Under the pieces are notes generated by a model that saw nothing but the letters and a program-made list of their open reading frames with translations, did not search any database and was not told the DNA's origin. The position numbers were made by a program, and so were the translations under genes. 64,000 nt of DNA from Halalkalirubrum salinum (lineage in GTDB: Archaea; Halobacteriota; Halobacteria; Halobacteriales; Haloferacaceae), in NCBI RefSeq assembly GCF_005543295.1, contig NZ_SRSG01000020.1, forward strand, positions 1 to 64,000. Direction: 5' to 3'. Positions 8,146 through 17,894 of this stretch are shown in pieces; positions within the stretch are counted from its first letter, which is position 1; the number at the start of each line of letters is the position of its first letter.

Positions 8146-8895
8146 ATGAGTGCCGAATTCGACGTCGAGTTCATCGAACGCGACGACAGGAGCGCACGGT
8201 TCCTCGTCCACGGGTTGACCCCCGCGTTCGCTAACGGGATCCGTCGCGCGATGATCGCGGACGTCCCGACCCTGTCGATCGACACGGTCCGGTTCATCGA
8301 GAACTCCTCGGTCATGTTCGACGAGATGATCGCCCTCCGACTGGGCCTCATCCCGCTAACAACGCCGCTTGCGGACTACGAGATCGGCGAGACGGTCACG
8401 GTCGCGCTCGATGTCGAGGGACCGGCGACCGCGTACTCCGGAGACATCACGACTTCGGACGGGCTGGTCGAACCCGCCGACAAAAATATCCCGATTATCA
8501 AGCTCAATCAGGGCCAACGCCTCGAATTCGAGGCCGACGCCGTGCTCGATCGCGGGAAAGAACACGCCAAACACCAGGGTGGTGTGTCGGTGGGTTACCG
8601 ACATCTCCAGCGAGTGGAGGTTATCGGTGATCGCGGCGAGTTTGACGAGGAGGAACCACACATCCTCCGTGGGGTCATCGAGACCGAAGACGGCGAACTC
8701 GTCGCAACCGACGAGTTCGACAACGACCTCACGAACCGCTACCCCGGAAAGGAGGTATCGGTGACCGACGTCCCCGGTGCGTTTGTCTTCCACGTGGAGA
8801 CCGACGGATCGCTGTCGGTCGAGGAACTGGTCGACCGGGCCGCCGAGTCGATCGGCGATCGCGCCGCGGAGCTGAAAGACGCGGTATCGGTCTAA
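8146..8895 (+). CDS. rpoD: DNA-directed RNA polymerase subunit Rpo3 (D)
   Basis: A 249-residue archaeal counterpart of the bacterial alpha N-terminal domain and eukaryotic Rpb3; it dimerises with Rpo11 to nucleate polymerase assembly. Family motifs are [23 protein letters not shown] near the N-terminus (given here only as a landmark, residues about 19-42) and LGLIPL. The Fe-S cluster insertion found in some archaeal D subunits seems absent, as I see no cysteine cluster. It ends this transcription block; a 206-bp gap with a new promoter separates it from tRNA-Leu. Confidence 0.97.
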   Translation: MSAEFDVEFIERDDRSARFLVHGLTPAFANGIRRAMIADVPTLSIDTVRFIENSSVMFDEMIALRLGLIPLTTPLADYEIGETVTVALDVEGPATAYSGDITTSDGLVEPADKNIPIIKLNQGQRLEFEADAVLDRGKEHAKHQGGVSVGYRHLQRVEVIGDRGEFDEEEPHILRGVIETEDGELVATDEFDNDLTNRYPGKEVSVTDVPGAFVFHVETDGSLSVEELVDRAAESIGDRAAELKDAVSV

Positions 8896-9063
8896 GAAAC
8901 GAAACACAACATACAGCACACAGAACACCACTATGCCCCATTCGATCCACTCACGCGTCAAGGCGGCTCGCAGGCTCCCTGAGCCGTGCCGCCGATCGGA
9001 CGCGCGTCGACGGTCGGCAGCGCTCGGAGCCCCGAGCCGGCAGGCCGATCACGGGTGGACCGA

Positions 9064-9076
9064 AAGTGGTTTTACG
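9064..9076 (+). promoter_or_regulatory. probable promoter of tRNA-Leu / L18e-L13-S9 operon
   Basis: AAGTGGTTTTACG contains a purine-rich BRE-like part and a TATA-like TTTTAC. The expected start point about 25 bases downstream falls just before the tRNA at 9102. In Haloarcula marismortui the S9 operon is reported to be co-transcribed with tRNA-Leu, which fits this arrangement. The rest of the 8896-9101 gap holds no supportable gene. Confidence 0.45.
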
Positions 9077-9101
9077 GGGCGCGCGGTATCACGGAGTGCG
9101 T

Positions 9102-9186
9102 GCAGGGATAGCCAAGTCTGGCCAACGGCGCAGCGTTCAGGGCGCTGTCCCATAGGGGTCCGCAGGTTCAAATCCTGCTCCCTGCA
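9102..9186 (+). tRNA. tRNA-Leu(CAG)
   Basis: The acceptor GCAGGGA (9102-9108) pairs with TCCCTGC (9179-9185), with discriminator A at 9186. The anticodon stem CAGCG/CGCTG encloses the loop TTCAGGG, giving anticodon CAG. There is a long class-II variable arm and a T-arm GCAGG-TTCAAAT-CCTGC. It heads the L18e-L13-S9 operon, 35 bp before rpl18e. Confidence 0.96.
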
Positions 9187-9221
9187 CTCCGTTATTTTCA
9201 GATTACTAGAGGTTACACATC

Positions 9222-9578
9222 ATGAGTAGCAACAAAACAAATCCGAGACTGCAGCGTCTCATCGCCGAGCTGCAGACGGTTTCGAGCGAATCGGATGCCC
9301 CCGTATGGGCCGATGTCGCCGATCGCCTGCAGAAGCCACGGCGGACGCACGCCGAGGTCAACCTCGGTCGCATCGAACGATACGCACAGGAAGACGAGAC
9401 TGTCGTTGTACCCGGCAAGGTGCTGGGCAGCGGCGTCCTCCAAAAGAACGTCACCGTCGCAGCGGTCGACTTTTCGAACACTGCCAGAAAGAAGATCGAA
9501 CAGGTCGGCAACGCGGTGACGCTTGAACAGCTTACAGATGAAAACCCCGAGGGATCGAACGTGCGGGTGATCCGATGA
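9222..9578 (+). CDS. rpl18e: 50S ribosomal protein L18e
   Basis: A 118-residue L18e (uL15-like fold, specific to archaea and eukaryotes). Recognisable stretches are [42 protein letters not shown] and the C-terminal half [18 protein letters not shown]. It overlaps rpl13 by 4 bp and is the first protein gene after tRNA-Leu. Confidence 0.98.
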   Translation: MSSNKTNPRLQRLIAELQTVSSESDAPVWADVADRLQKPRRTHAEVNLGRIERYAQEDETVVVPGKVLGSGVLQKNVTVAAVDFSNTARKKIEQVGNAVTLEQLTDENPEGSNVRVIR

Positions 9579-10012
9579 GCCTCGCAGAGTTCGACGCAGA
9601 CCTCGTCGTTGACGCCCGTGACTGCATTCTCGGGCGTGTCGCAAGCGAGGTCGCCCAACGAGCGCTCGCCGGCGAGACGGTCGCGATCGTCAACGCCGAG
9701 CACGCGGTCATCACGGGCAACGAAGAATCCACGATGGAGACCTACCGCAAGCGCGCGGAGATCGGCTCCGATCGCGGCCCGTACTACCCGAAACGCCCCG
9801 ATCGGATCTTCAAGCGCGCGGTTCGCGGGATGCTTCCGCACAAGACGAAACGCGGCCGCGAGGCGCTTTCGAACGTCCGCGTCTACGTCGGCAACCCGTA
9901 CGACGAGGACGGCGAGGTGCTCGAGGGTACCTCGTTGGATCGACTGTCGAACATCAAATTCATCTCGCTCGGCGAGATCTCCGAGAAACTGGGTGCGAAC
10001 GTCACATGGTAA
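9575..10012 (+). CDS. rpl13: 50S ribosomal protein L13
   Basis: A 145-residue uL13. Landmarks are [18 protein letters not shown] at the N-terminus, [11 protein letters not shown], and [20 protein letters not shown] followed by [11 protein letters not shown]. It overlaps rpl18e (4 bp) and rps9 (7 bp), which indicates tight translational coupling in the operon. Confidence 0.98.
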   Translation: MSLAEFDADLVVDARDCILGRVASEVAQRALAGETVAIVNAEHAVITGNEESTMETYRKRAEIGSDRGPYYPKRPDRIFKRAVRGMLPHKTKRGREALSNVRVYVGNPYDEDGEVLEGTSLDRLSNIKFISLGEISEKLGANVTW

Positions 10013-10404
10013 CCAACACAAGCGGTAAAAAGAAGACTGCCGTCGCACGGGCAACCGTTCGCGACGGGAACGGTCGAGTGCGTATCAACTCCCAGCCGGT
10101 CGAGCTGGTCGAACCAGAGATTGCACGACTCAAGATGCTTGAGCCGTTCCGCATCGCTGGCGACGATCTGCGAAATCAGGTCGACATCGACGTCTCGGTC
10201 AGCGGCGGCGGCTTCAGCGGCCAGGCCGATGCGACCCGGACTGCGATCGCTCGTGGGCTTGTCGAGCATCTTGCAGACGCCGAGCTCAGAGAGGCATACA
10301 TGGAGTTCGATCGATCGTTGCTCGTCAACGACGTTCGCCAGTCCGAACCCAAAAAGTGGGGCGGGCCGGGAGCGCGTGCACGCTACCAGAAATCCTACCG
10401 CTGA
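10006..10404 (+). CDS. rps9: 30S ribosomal protein S9
   Basis: A 132-residue uS9 whose C-terminal tail reaches the P-site tRNA. The family signature [20 protein letters not shown] and the C-terminal stretch [18 protein letters not shown] are intact, ending with the conserved KSYR. It overlaps rpl13 by 7 bp, and rpoN follows after 12 bp. Confidence 0.98.
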   Translation: MVTNTSGKKKTAVARATVRDGNGRVRINSQPVELVEPEIARLKMLEPFRIAGDDLRNQVDIDVSVSGGGFSGQADATRTAIARGLVEHLADAELREAYMEFDRSLLVNDVRQSEPKKWGGPGARARYQKSYR

Positions 10405-10416
10405 GGTGATCCAGTT

Positions 10417-10611
10417 ATGATGATACCCGTCCGGTGTTTCACGTGCGGCAACGTGATCTCCGAACACTACGAGGAGTTCGATGCTCGTGCGCGCGAAGGC
10501 GATGAGGACCCAGCAGCGGTGCTTGACGACCTCGGCGTCACCCGGCATTGCTGCCGACGGATGATGGTATCGCACACCGATCTCGTCGACGTCGTCTCAC
10601 CGTATCAATGA
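10417..10611 (+). CDS. rpoN: DNA-directed RNA polymerase subunit Rpo10 (N)
   Basis: A 64-residue zinc-bundle subunit corresponding to eukaryotic Rpb10. It begins [14 protein letters not shown] and carries the atypical pair CFTCG...CCRRMM that together coordinates one zinc. It helps anchor the Rpo3/Rpo11 platform. Its TGA overlaps the ATG of rpoK by 4 bp. Confidence 0.97.
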   Translation: MMIPVRCFTCGNVISEHYEEFDARAREGDEDPAAVLDDLGVTRHCCRRMMVSHTDLVDVVSPYQ

Positions 10612-10802
10612 AAGGATACTATAATCGATACGAGAAAGCACGCATTCTAGGCGCGAGAGCGCTCCAGATATCCTATGGTGCGCCAGTACTCGTCGAGACC
10701 GAGCAAGCGGAACCTATCCTCATTGCAGCCGAAGAGTACGACGCGAATGTACTCCCGTTCACCGTCAATAGGGAAGGCAAATTCAACAGAGAGGGCAACT
10801 AG
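10608..10802 (+). CDS. rpoK: DNA-directed RNA polymerase subunit Rpo6 (K)
   Basis: A 64-residue omega/Rpb6 homologue. The signature is [20 protein letters not shown] followed by APVLVE and PILIAAEEY. Start at 10608 within an ATGA overlap with rpoN. The C-terminal [11 protein letters not shown] is slightly extended. Its stop directly abuts the ATG of enolase at 10803. Confidence 0.97.
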   Translation: MKGYYNRYEKARILGARALQISYGAPVLVETEQAEPILIAAEEYDANVLPFTVNREGKFNREGN

Positions 10803-12008
10803 ATGACCAAAATAACCGCAGTCTCGCTCCGCCGAATCCTCGATTCGCGGGGCAACCCGACTGTCGAAGCAGACGTACTCACCGAGTCGGGCGGCTTCGG
10901 CCGCGCGGCGGCCCCTTCAGGGGCATCAACGGGCGAGTACGAAGCGATCGAACTGCCGCCAGAGGAAGCGATCGCAAATGCCAGAGAGCACGCCGTCCCA
11001 CGGCTGGTCGATACGGCCTTCGCGGGCAACCAACGCGAAGTTGACGCGGCGCTCAGAGCGGCCGACGGCACCGACAACTTCTCTGAGATCGGCGCGAACA
11101 GTGCGGTTGCGATCTCGATGGCCGCTGCGAAGGCGGGCGCAGACGTACTCGGCGCGCCGCTGTATCAACATCTCGGCGGTGCGTTCCGTGGCGAGAACTT
11201 CCCGACACCCCTCGGGAACGTGATCGGCGGCGGCGAACACGCAAAGGACGCAACCCATATCCAGGAGTTCCTCGCTGCGCCGGTTGGTGCACCGAGCGTC
11301 TCCGAAGCAGTATTCGCGAATGCAGCGGTCCACGGCGCAGTCGGCGACATTCTCGACGATCGAGGCATTCCCGCTGCAAAAGGCGACGAGGGCGCGTGGG
11401 CTCCAGCAGTCTCGGACGCAGAGGCGTTCGAGATTGTCGAAGAAGCCACCGATCGCGTGGCCGACGAACTCGGCTTCGAGATCGGCTTTGGGCTCGACGT
11501 TGCAGCCGCGGAGTTGTACGACGACGACGCTGAGGCGTACGTCTACGGTGAGGAGACGAAGTCGACGGCCGAACAGATCGACTACGTCGCTGACCTCGTC
11601 AACGAGTACGACCTTGTGTACGTCGAAGATCCACTCGACGAGAACGACTACGAGGCGTTCGCCGAGTTGACCGATCGCGTTGGCGATCAGACGCTGATCT
11701 GTGGTGACGATCTGTTCGTCACTAACGTTGAGCGACTCTCCGACGGGATCGAACTGGGCGCAGCGAACTCTATTTTGATCAAACCGAACCAGATCGGCAC
11801 GCTGACTGACGCCTTCGACGCGATCGAACTCGCGGTTCGGAACGGCTACGAGACGATTATCTCGCACCGATCTGGAGAGACCGAAGACACGACGATCGCC
11901 CATCTCGCCGTTGCGACCGACGCGGGCTTCATCAAGACTGGTACGGTCGGCGGCGAGCGCACAGCCAAACTGAACGAACTTATCAGAATCGCGGAAGACG
12001 CAGTATGA
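10803..12008 (+). CDS. eno: enolase (phosphopyruvate hydratase)
   Basis: A 401-residue glycolytic/gluconeogenic enzyme that interconverts 2-phosphoglycerate and phosphoenolpyruvate. N-terminal landmarks are [19 protein letters not shown] and [11 protein letters not shown] (mobile catalytic loop); magnesium ligands lie in the barrel ([27 protein letters not shown]); the catalytic-lysine strand is [10 protein letters not shown] and the signature [13 protein letters not shown] is intact. It starts immediately after rpoK and overlaps rps2 by 4 bp, the usual archaeal context. Confidence 0.98.
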   Translation: MTKITAVSLRRILDSRGNPTVEADVLTESGGFGRAAAPSGASTGEYEAIELPPEEAIANAREHAVPRLVDTAFAGNQREVDAALRAADGTDNFSEIGANSAVAISMAAAKAGADVLGAPLYQHLGGAFRGENFPTPLGNVIGGGEHAKDATHIQEFLAAPVGAPSVSEAVFANAAVHGAVGDILDDRGIPAAKGDEGAWAPAVSDAEAFEIVEEATDRVADELGFEIGFGLDVAAAELYDDDAEAYVYGEETKSTAEQIDYVADLVNEYDLVYVEDPLDENDYEAFAELTDRVGDQTLICGDDLFVTNVERLSDGIELGAANSILIKPNQIGTLTDAFDAIELAVRNGYETIISHRSGETEDTTIAHLAVATDAGFIKTGTVGGERTAKLNELIRIAEDAV

Positions 12009-12817
12009 CGGACAACGAAAACGAACTCGAAACCGCGCCCGATGACGTTGAGGAGGCCGCAGCCGACGAGGCTGCTCCCGCTGAGACGGAACCGGACGCT
12101 ACAGAAGACGCAGCGCCCGCCGAAGCGGCAGCCGACGAGGCCGCCGCTGCGGACGAACCAGAGACGGCTGAGGAGGCCGACGACGAGGCAGCAGACGCAG
12201 GCCCCACGTTCGACGAAGACGTGATGCCGGACGACGAGGCAGACCTGTTGATCCCCGTCGAAGACTACCTCTCGGCGGGTGTCCACATCGGGACCCAGCA
12301 GAAGACGAAGGACATGGAGCGGTTCATCCACCGCGTCCGCGACGACGGCCTCTACGTGCTCGACGTGAGCCGAACCGACTCGCGGATCCGCACGGCTGCG
12401 GACTTCCTGGCGAACTACGATCCCGAACAGATTCTCGTTACCTCCTCGCGGCAGTACGGTCGGTTCCCTGCCGAGAAGTTCGCCGAGACGATCGGCGCAC
12501 GCGCTCGGACCGGCCGATTCATCCCCGGAACGCTCACGAACCCCGACTACGCGGGCTACATCGAGCCTGACGTCGTCGTTGTGACCGACCCGATCGGTGA
12601 CGCCCAGGCGGTCAAAGAGGCGATCACGGTCGGTATCCCGGTCATTGCGATGTGTGACTCGAACAACCAACTGTCGAACGTCGACCTCGTCATCCCGACG
12701 AACAACAAGGGTCGACGTGCGCTGTCGGTCGTCTACTGGCTGCTCGCCAACGAGACGCTCGATCGGCGCAACGCAGGCACGGTCTACGCCCTCGAAGACT
12801 TCGAGGCAGACCTGTAG
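12005..12817 (+). CDS. rps2: 30S ribosomal protein S2
   Basis: A 270-residue uS2. The core starts at about residue 78 ([18 protein letters not shown]) and includes [26 protein letters not shown] and [14 protein letters not shown]. The first 75 residues are an Ala/Glu/Asp-rich low-complexity extension, as seen in other haloarchaeal S2 proteins. It overlaps eno by 4 bp and ends the ribosomal cluster. Downstream sequence turns T-rich near 12838. Confidence 0.97.
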   Translation: MTDNENELETAPDDVEEAAADEAAPAETEPDATEDAAPAEAAADEAAAADEPETAEEADDEAADAGPTFDEDVMPDDEADLLIPVEDYLSAGVHIGTQQKTKDMERFIHRVRDDGLYVLDVSRTDSRIRTAADFLANYDPEQILVTSSRQYGRFPAEKFAETIGARARTGRFIPGTLTNPDYAGYIEPDVVVVTDPIGDAQAVKEAITVGIPVIAMCDSNNQLSNVDLVIPTNNKGRRALSVVYWLLANETLDRRNAGTVYALEDFEADL

Positions 12818-12847
12818 GCAGCCGGACGATCGGACGATTTTGTGTTT

Positions 12848-13363
12848 TTATACAGAAAGCTGATCGCAGGCTTCATTGTACGCAAGGGTTGCTTGCGCGA
12901 TCGCTAAATTTTGCCGAGTCGTCTTCCAGGCGCTGAGATCTTCCCATCCGGTAGTTGATTCGGTATCAAGTTTGGGAGCGAGCTCTTCGGGAGATGCCAC
13001 ATCATATCGATCCTCATATTGGCCAATTTCTGACTTCATTCTCCTGATTTCATCAAGTAGCTCATCGCGGGTTACTTTTTTACGGAGTTCACGGATTCGA
13101 GACATAAGTACACGGTCAGCACTTCTTTTGTACAGTGTGACCTGTCCGTCTCCCGTTGTCTCGGCAAGCCCTGTGTTCACGAGCGCGTTGCAATGTCGAC
13201 GGGCGGTTGGCTCACTGACGTGGGCACGCTCGCCAATAGTCGCGGCCGACTGTCCATCGTGGGTTTGCTCGATGATTTCGTATACCCGTTCGAAGGGAGT
13301 GGTCTCAGCTTTCCACTTCGAAGTGACATGATCGTTAATATTGCCCCACGTGTCAGCGGTCAT
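12848..13363 (-). CDS. winged-helix DNA-binding protein
   Basis: A 171-residue protein with an ArsR/MarR-like winged helix at about residues 20-80: VYEIIEQTHDGQSAATIGER, then AHVSEPTARRHCNALVNTGL as the recognition helix region, and a wing (AETTGDGQVTLYKR). The C-terminal half is helical with a charged coiled-coil-like stretch. It probably represses itself or neighbours; the ligand is unknown. It belongs to a large haloarchaeal-specific family, judging from composition (inference). Start at 13363 (MTADTWGN); the upstream extension is not protein-like. Confidence 0.8.
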   Translation of the reverse strand: MTADTWGNINDHVTSKWKAETTPFERVYEIIEQTHDGQSAATIGERAHVSEPTARRHCNALVNTGLAETTGDGQVTLYKRSADRVLMSRIRELRKKVTRDELLDEIRRMKSEIGQYEDRYDVASPEELAPKLDTESTTGWEDLSAWKTTRQNLAIAQATLAYNEACDQLSV

Positions 13364-13398
13364 ACTCCGTAATTCGGCCACGGAAACAAATAGTTGTT

Positions 13399-14283
13399 TC
13401 AGAACCCATCGGTTTCCATGACGCCGAATCGATCGCCGATCGGCCCCTCGAACCACGCGACCGTCCGACCCCCAAACGACTCGGATTCGCCGAGTGCGTA
13501 GGCGGAGTGGGCGGCCTCAATCGAGTCCACACCGAACAGACAGCACGCCGGTCCCGGCGGATATCGATCGAGGCGATCGGCAAGGCTAACAAAACGTCCA
13601 GACTCGTCTTCAGCACTACCTTCGTTTCCCTCAGTCGACGGCTTCGCAAACGAGATCGGCGCACCCGGAACTGTTCGAAGCGAGAGCCCGGGAGCCGAAT
13701 CAGCGTGTTCGATCGGCGTCGGAATCCCGAAGAGTCGTTCGAAGCGATCGATCCACCCCGTATCCTCCACGAGTAACACAATCTCTGCAACACCGGTAAT
13801 CGGCCCTTCATGGGTCCACGCGTCCGGAACGCGGTAGGATCGGGGCGTTCGATCGCGGACGAAAAACGGGAGCATGAACCGATCGGGCTCGGGGCCAACG
13901 AACAGTTCGTCCCACTCGATCGTCGTCTCGTCCGGCCGGGTTCGGCCGCCGCGCTGTGGGCCGACGATCGGCTCGCCGGCGTCGATCGCGGCCTTCGCGG
14001 CTCCGGTGATATCCTGAGCCCGTAGACACCACGCACACGGGCCTGCGTCAGTTTGGATGTGCGCCGGCCAGCGAACCGTATCACCCGGCTCGGTCGATTC
14101 AGTCGGCGCGATCAACTCGAGGTACGAGCCGTCGGCAAACGGGAGCATCGACATCTGTGTCGTTCCGTCGGCGTGGGTTCCGCCGAACGTGGCCGAGAGT
14201 CCAACCTTCTCAAACTCTTCGACAGCACTTTGATGATCGCGCCACGCGCTCGCGAGGTGATCGATCGACACGGGTGGAAGCAT
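13399..14283 (-). CDS. VOC superfamily / glyoxalase-like protein
   Basis: A 294-residue protein that resembles glyoxalase-like VOC proteins: it begins LPPVSIDHLASAWRDHQ (a typical metal-ligand His position), followed by FADGSYLELIAP with a likely metal-ligand Glu. A second repeat appears in the C-terminal half (ITGVAEIVLLVEDTGW). Substrate is unknown. It is divergent from the lysE-type gene with a gap of about 90 bp. The ATG at 14283 matches the family start. Confidence 0.75.
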   Translation of the reverse strand: MLPPVSIDHLASAWRDHQSAVEEFEKVGLSATFGGTHADGTTQMSMLPFADGSYLELIAPTESTEPGDTVRWPAHIQTDAGPCAWCLRAQDITGAAKAAIDAGEPIVGPQRGGRTRPDETTIEWDELFVGPEPDRFMLPFFVRDRTPRSYRVPDAWTHEGPITGVAEIVLLVEDTGWIDRFERLFGIPTPIEHADSAPGLSLRTVPGAPISFAKPSTEGNEGSAEDESGRFVSLADRLDRYPPGPACCLFGVDSIEAAHSAYALGESESFGGRTVAWFEGPIGDRFGVMETDGF

Positions 14284-14371
14284 ACACCTGAGTCGATCGG
14301 CATCAAAATAAACGCGCGGGAAATCACCGGCAACCACGACGGTTTTGTGAGCGGACGCAGAGCGTAGGAGT

Positions 14372-15011
14372 ATGCTCGAACCGGCGGTGCTGGTGTCGTT
14401 CGTGCCGGCGGTGCTTGCGATCGTCGCCACGCCGGGACCGGACTCGATCTACACGCTGACACAGAGCCTCCGGGAGGGCCGCACCGCCGGGGTCGTCGCC
14501 GGTGCCGGCACCGCAACTGGGGTGTTGGTACACACCGCCGCTGCTGTGGTCGGGCTGGCGGCACTCCTCCGGGCCACGCCAGACGCGTATCTCGTGGTCA
14601 CCTACGTTGGGGCTGCGTATCTGGTGTATCTCGGCGTGCAGCTGATCCGTGCAGAAGGGACGTTCGAACTCCGCGATTCGATCGCAGATGAGACCCGTTC
14701 ACTCGCCCGATCGTATCGACAGGCAGTCATGATCAACGTCTCGAATCCGCAGGTCGCGCTGTTCGTGCTCGCGTTCTTTCCGCAGTTCGTTCCGCCCGCG
14801 GCGAACGCACCCGCACAGCTGTCCCCTTCTCGGGGCAGTGTATGCAGGTGTCAGCCTCCTGTACCTCGTCGTCGTCGCAACCTTTGCGGGCCGTGCCCGA
14901 CATTTCTTGCTCGAATCCGATCGCTCACGTCGGGCGATCCGGTATCTCAGCGGCGGTGTGCTGATCGCCTTTGGTCTCCGACTTGCGGCATCGGGGACCG
15001 CGATCGCGTGA
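14372..15011 (+). pseudogene. LysE/RhtB-family exporter, frameshifted
   Basis: The N-terminal 150 residues read as a LysE-type amino-acid exporter: LVSFVPAVLAIVATPGPDSI with the family's PGPD motif, then GVVAGAGTATGVLVH and several membrane segments. After FPQFVPPAANAPAQLS the frame becomes Arg/Pro-rich nonsense. Removing one C from the run CCCC at 14823-14826 restores the frame: it continues LLGAVYAGVSLLYLVVVATF and ends at TGA 15009-15011, giving about 212 residues, the normal family length. This is either a real one-base insertion that breaks the gene or a sequencing error. Without correction the frame would run to 15091. Confidence 0.85.
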
Positions 15012-15051
15012 TTGCCCGTCGTTTTCAGGCCCCAGCGGCCTGTGGTGTCCG

Positions 15052-15062
15052 CGCATATATAT
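15052..15062 (+). promoter_or_regulatory. TATA box for the pirin gene
   Basis: CATATATATTC lies about 30 bases upstream of the GTG at 15088, the spacing expected for a leaderless archaeal transcript. It also supports the choice of GTG as start, because no ATG is available at the beginning of the domain. Confidence 0.55.
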
Positions 15063-15087
15063 TCGGCGAGGTACTACAGACGCCACT

Positions 15088-15840
15088 GTGAGTTCTCGAT
15101 CGACAGCGACGCTGCACAAAGCCCCCCGGAGCGACGCGTTCGTCGACCAGGGGCCGTTTCGGATCCGATTCAATTTCCCTGGCCGGGCTGTCCCGGGCCA
15201 CGACGACCACGGCTACGGGCCGCTCGCGACGATCGCCGAGTCGTTCATGGACCCCGACACGCTGATTCGGATGCACCAGCACCGAAACGAGGAGATCATC
15301 TCGTGGGTTCCACGCGGAGTCATGCGCCACGACGATCGACAGGGAAATAAACTCGTCACCGACCCCGAGCACCTGCTCGTAATGAGCGCTGGTAGCGGCT
15401 TCTGGCACGAAGAACGGACACTCGCTGACGATCCGCCGCTGCGGATGCTGCAGATCTTTGTCCGGCCACACAGCCTCGGTCTCGAACCTGGGATTCAACA
15501 CGAACGACTCCCCAAACCTGCACCGAACGAACCCCGACATGTCTTCGGTCCAGAGGGATCTGACGCGCCGTGTTACGTTCGAAACAATGTGCATCTCTAC
15601 GACATCAACCTCTTTGAGGGTGCGACAGTTTCGTTGCCAGCGGAGTCGGGCTGGGACACGTACTTGTACGTCTTTGACGGGGCGGTTTCGGCGATTGACT
15701 CCTCGATTGAGGCGACCGAAAGCGCAGTATTCGTCGGCAATGAACCGCTGTCAATCACTGCTAAATCGGATTCGCTTGTCGTTGTATTCTCCATCGACCC
15801 GGATGCACCGATTACCCGACAGGGGACGATCGGCAGATAA
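15088..15840 (+). CDS. pirin family protein
   Basis: A 250-residue bicupin. The N-terminal cupin has the pirin signature: FPGRAVPGHDDHGYGPLATI, then PDTLIRMHQHRNEEIISWV with metal-binding His residues, VMRHDDRQGN, and a glutamate in WHEE. The second cupin occupies the C-terminal half. Pirins are non-haem iron proteins acting as redox sensors or quercetinase-like enzymes; the role here is unknown. Start is GTG at 15088, supported by a TATA box 30 bases upstream. The open frame extends further upstream only into the lysE-like gene. Confidence 0.85.
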   Translation: MSSRSTATLHKAPRSDAFVDQGPFRIRFNFPGRAVPGHDDHGYGPLATIAESFMDPDTLIRMHQHRNEEIISWVPRGVMRHDDRQGNKLVTDPEHLLVMSAGSGFWHEERTLADDPPLRMLQIFVRPHSLGLEPGIQHERLPKPAPNEPRHVFGPEGSDAPCYVRNNVHLYDINLFEGATVSLPAESGWDTYLYVFDGAVSAIDSSIEATESAVFVGNEPLSITAKSDSLVVVFSIDPDAPITRQGTIGR

Positions 15841-16061
15841 AAATCGACCGTGATCACAGATCCCGCGTGAGACACACGCGGGTTGGTACATTCCCCAGTT
15901 CCCTTGTGATCACTGTGGCGGACACCGTATTACCGGCACACCACACTGCGCAGTATATTGTTCCACCGATATAAACATGCCCACCTGAGTACATATTCAC
16001 GTGGGACAGACTGGAGGGACTGGACAACAATCCCTATTACGGTGCCGAACGACCTGCGCGT

Positions 16062-17078
16062 ATGACTGTTTCAAGCGCGCCGGGCAAGGTCTATCTTTTT
16101 GGTGAGCACGCGGTCGTCTACGGCGAACCGGCGATCCCGTGTGCGATTGAGCGACGTGCAACCGTTGGTGTTGAGCCTCGTGAGGATGGTCATGTCCGGG
16201 TTGAGGCCAACGATCTCACACTCGACGGATTCGCAGTCGAATATCGTGGCTCAACGAGCGAACGCCCCGATGTCGACGTTTCCTCAGAACTCGTTGATGC
16301 GGCTATGGGATACATTGATGCGGCGGTGACACAGGCGCGGGCAGCCGCAGACGCCCCGAAATCGGGGTTTGATATCTCAATCCAAAGTGACATCCCGCTC
16401 GGTGCTGGACTCGGTTCCTCGGCGGCGGTTGTTGTAGCGATCATCGACGCTGCAACCCGCGCGCTCGACTCACCGATCGACAAACGCGAAGTGGCCGATC
16501 GCGCCTACCACGCCGAGTTCGAGGTTCAAGAGGGGCAGGCGTCTCGGGCAGACACGTTCTGTTCGACGATGGGCGGAGCGGTCCGCGTTGAGGGTGAGGA
16601 CTGTCGAACGATCGAAACCCCGCGGCTGCCGATTGTCGTCGGCTTTGACGGGGGCGCAGGCGACACAGGTGCGCTCGTCTCAGGCGTTCGATCGCTCAAA
16701 TCCGAGTACGGGTTTGCAGCCGACACCGTCGAGTCGATCGGGGATATCGTTCGCCACGGTGAGACCTTGCTGGCCGATGCTGATCCAACTGGTGCGCCCC
16801 CGACAGAACTGCTTGCGGAGCTCGGTGAGCTCATGAACTTCAACCACGGCCTGTTGTCTGCGCTTGGGGTTTCCTCGCGATCGCTCGATACGATGGTGTG
16901 GGCTGCCCGCGAGGCCGAGGCCCACGGTGCGAAGCTGACTGGTGCCGGCGGTGGCGGCTGCATCGTCGCCCTCGATCCGACCCCCGAGACACGGACCGCA
17001 CTTCGGTTCACCCCCGGCTGTGAGGACGCGTTCCGCGCGGAGTTGTCGATGGAAGGGGTTTGTGTCGAGGAGCCGTAG
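16062..17078 (+). CDS. mvk: mevalonate kinase
   Basis: A 338-residue GHMP kinase that phosphorylates mevalonate for archaeal isoprenoid lipid synthesis. It begins VSSAPGKVYLFGEHAVVYGE (family motif), with the ATP loop PLGAGLGSSAAVVVAIIDA and the C-terminal GAKLTGAGGGGCIVAL. Its stop directly precedes the ATG of the isopentenyl phosphate kinase gene at 17079, so the two kinases of the archaeal mevalonate pathway are co-transcribed. The 221-bp gap upstream (15841-16061) contains the end of the pirin unit and the mvk promoter; I see no other gene there. Confidence 0.97.
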   Translation: MTVSSAPGKVYLFGEHAVVYGEPAIPCAIERRATVGVEPREDGHVRVEANDLTLDGFAVEYRGSTSERPDVDVSSELVDAAMGYIDAAVTQARAAADAPKSGFDISIQSDIPLGAGLGSSAAVVVAIIDAATRALDSPIDKREVADRAYHAEFEVQEGQASRADTFCSTMGGAVRVEGEDCRTIETPRLPIVVGFDGGAGDTGALVSGVRSLKSEYGFAADTVESIGDIVRHGETLLADADPTGAPPTELLAELGELMNFNHGLLSALGVSSRSLDTMVWAAREAEAHGAKLTGAGGGGCIVALDPTPETRTALRFTPGCEDAFRAELSMEGVCVEEP

Positions 17079-17822
17079 ATGATCGTCCTCAAACTCGGCG
17101 GGAGCGTCATCACCGACAAAGACACTCCAGAGACGGTTGATGACGCAGCGCTCGCTGCAACGGCCGATGTGATCGCTGACGTGACGACAGCCCGTCCGCT
17201 TGTGATTGTCCACGGCGGTGGGAGCTTCGGACACGTCCATGCGGCCGAACATGGGGTATCAACGACGACGGGGACACGCGACTACGCCGGTGCCTATGCG
17301 ATACATGACGCGATGAAGCGGCTCAACGCAGCGGTGCTCGCGGCGCTGCACGAACGATCGATCCCCGCCCTCCCGGTTCATCCGTTATCGATCGCCAGCC
17401 GCGACACCGAGGGGGCCTTGTCGTTTCCCGTTGGCGCTGTGCGCCGGCTCATAGACACGGGATTCGTCCCGGTCGTCCACGGCGACGTTATCGCCCACGA
17501 AGGAGCTGGAGTGACTGTCTTGAGCGGCGACGAGATCGTCACCCACCTCGGAGCTGCGTTGTCGGCTGATCGAGTCGGGATCTGCTCGACGGTCCCCGGC
17601 GTGTTCGACGAGGACGGTGAGGTGATATCAACAATCAGTTCCTTCGGGGCGGTCGAATCTGCTCTCGGTGCCAGCGAGTCGACCGACGTGAGTGGCGGCA
17701 TGGCGGGGAAAGTTCGCGCGCTGTTGGAACTTGAGACGCCCGCGTCTATTTTTGGCCCGCACGCGCTCTCAGCGTTTTTAGCTGGCGAGTCGCCGGGAAC
17801 GCTTGTTGATCGATCGACATAG
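17079..17822 (+). CDS. ipk: isopentenyl phosphate kinase
   Basis: A 247-residue amino-acid-kinase-fold enzyme that converts isopentenyl phosphate to the diphosphate in the archaeal variant mevalonate pathway. N-terminal VLKLGGSVITDKD and the glycine-rich HGGGSFGH, with the family's catalytic His (H52), distinguish it from other members of the fold. SGDEIVTHLG and VSGGMAGKVRA are further landmarks. It directly follows mvk with no intergenic bases. Confidence 0.95.
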   Translation: MIVLKLGGSVITDKDTPETVDDAALAATADVIADVTTARPLVIVHGGGSFGHVHAAEHGVSTTTGTRDYAGAYAIHDAMKRLNAAVLAALHERSIPALPVHPLSIASRDTEGALSFPVGAVRRLIDTGFVPVVHGDVIAHEGAGVTVLSGDEIVTHLGAALSADRVGICSTVPGVFDEDGEVISTISSFGAVESALGASESTDVSGGMAGKVRALLELETPASIFGPHALSAFLAGESPGTLVDRST

Positions 17823-17894
17823 CGGGCAGCCATTCCACGCGGCGTTCGATCCGTGGACAACAGCCTTATTCGCCCCGCTGTCGGACGTACGAAC

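Noticed and set aside
8933-9229. 98-codon plus-strand frame between rpoD and rpl18e
   Set aside because: It reads straight through tRNA-Leu and is Arg/Ser-rich, typical of a non-coding frame in GC-rich DNA.
14971-15087. Upstream extension of the pirin frame
   Set aside because: It overlaps the restored end of the LysE-type gene, lacks family similarity, and a TATA box supports initiation at 15088.
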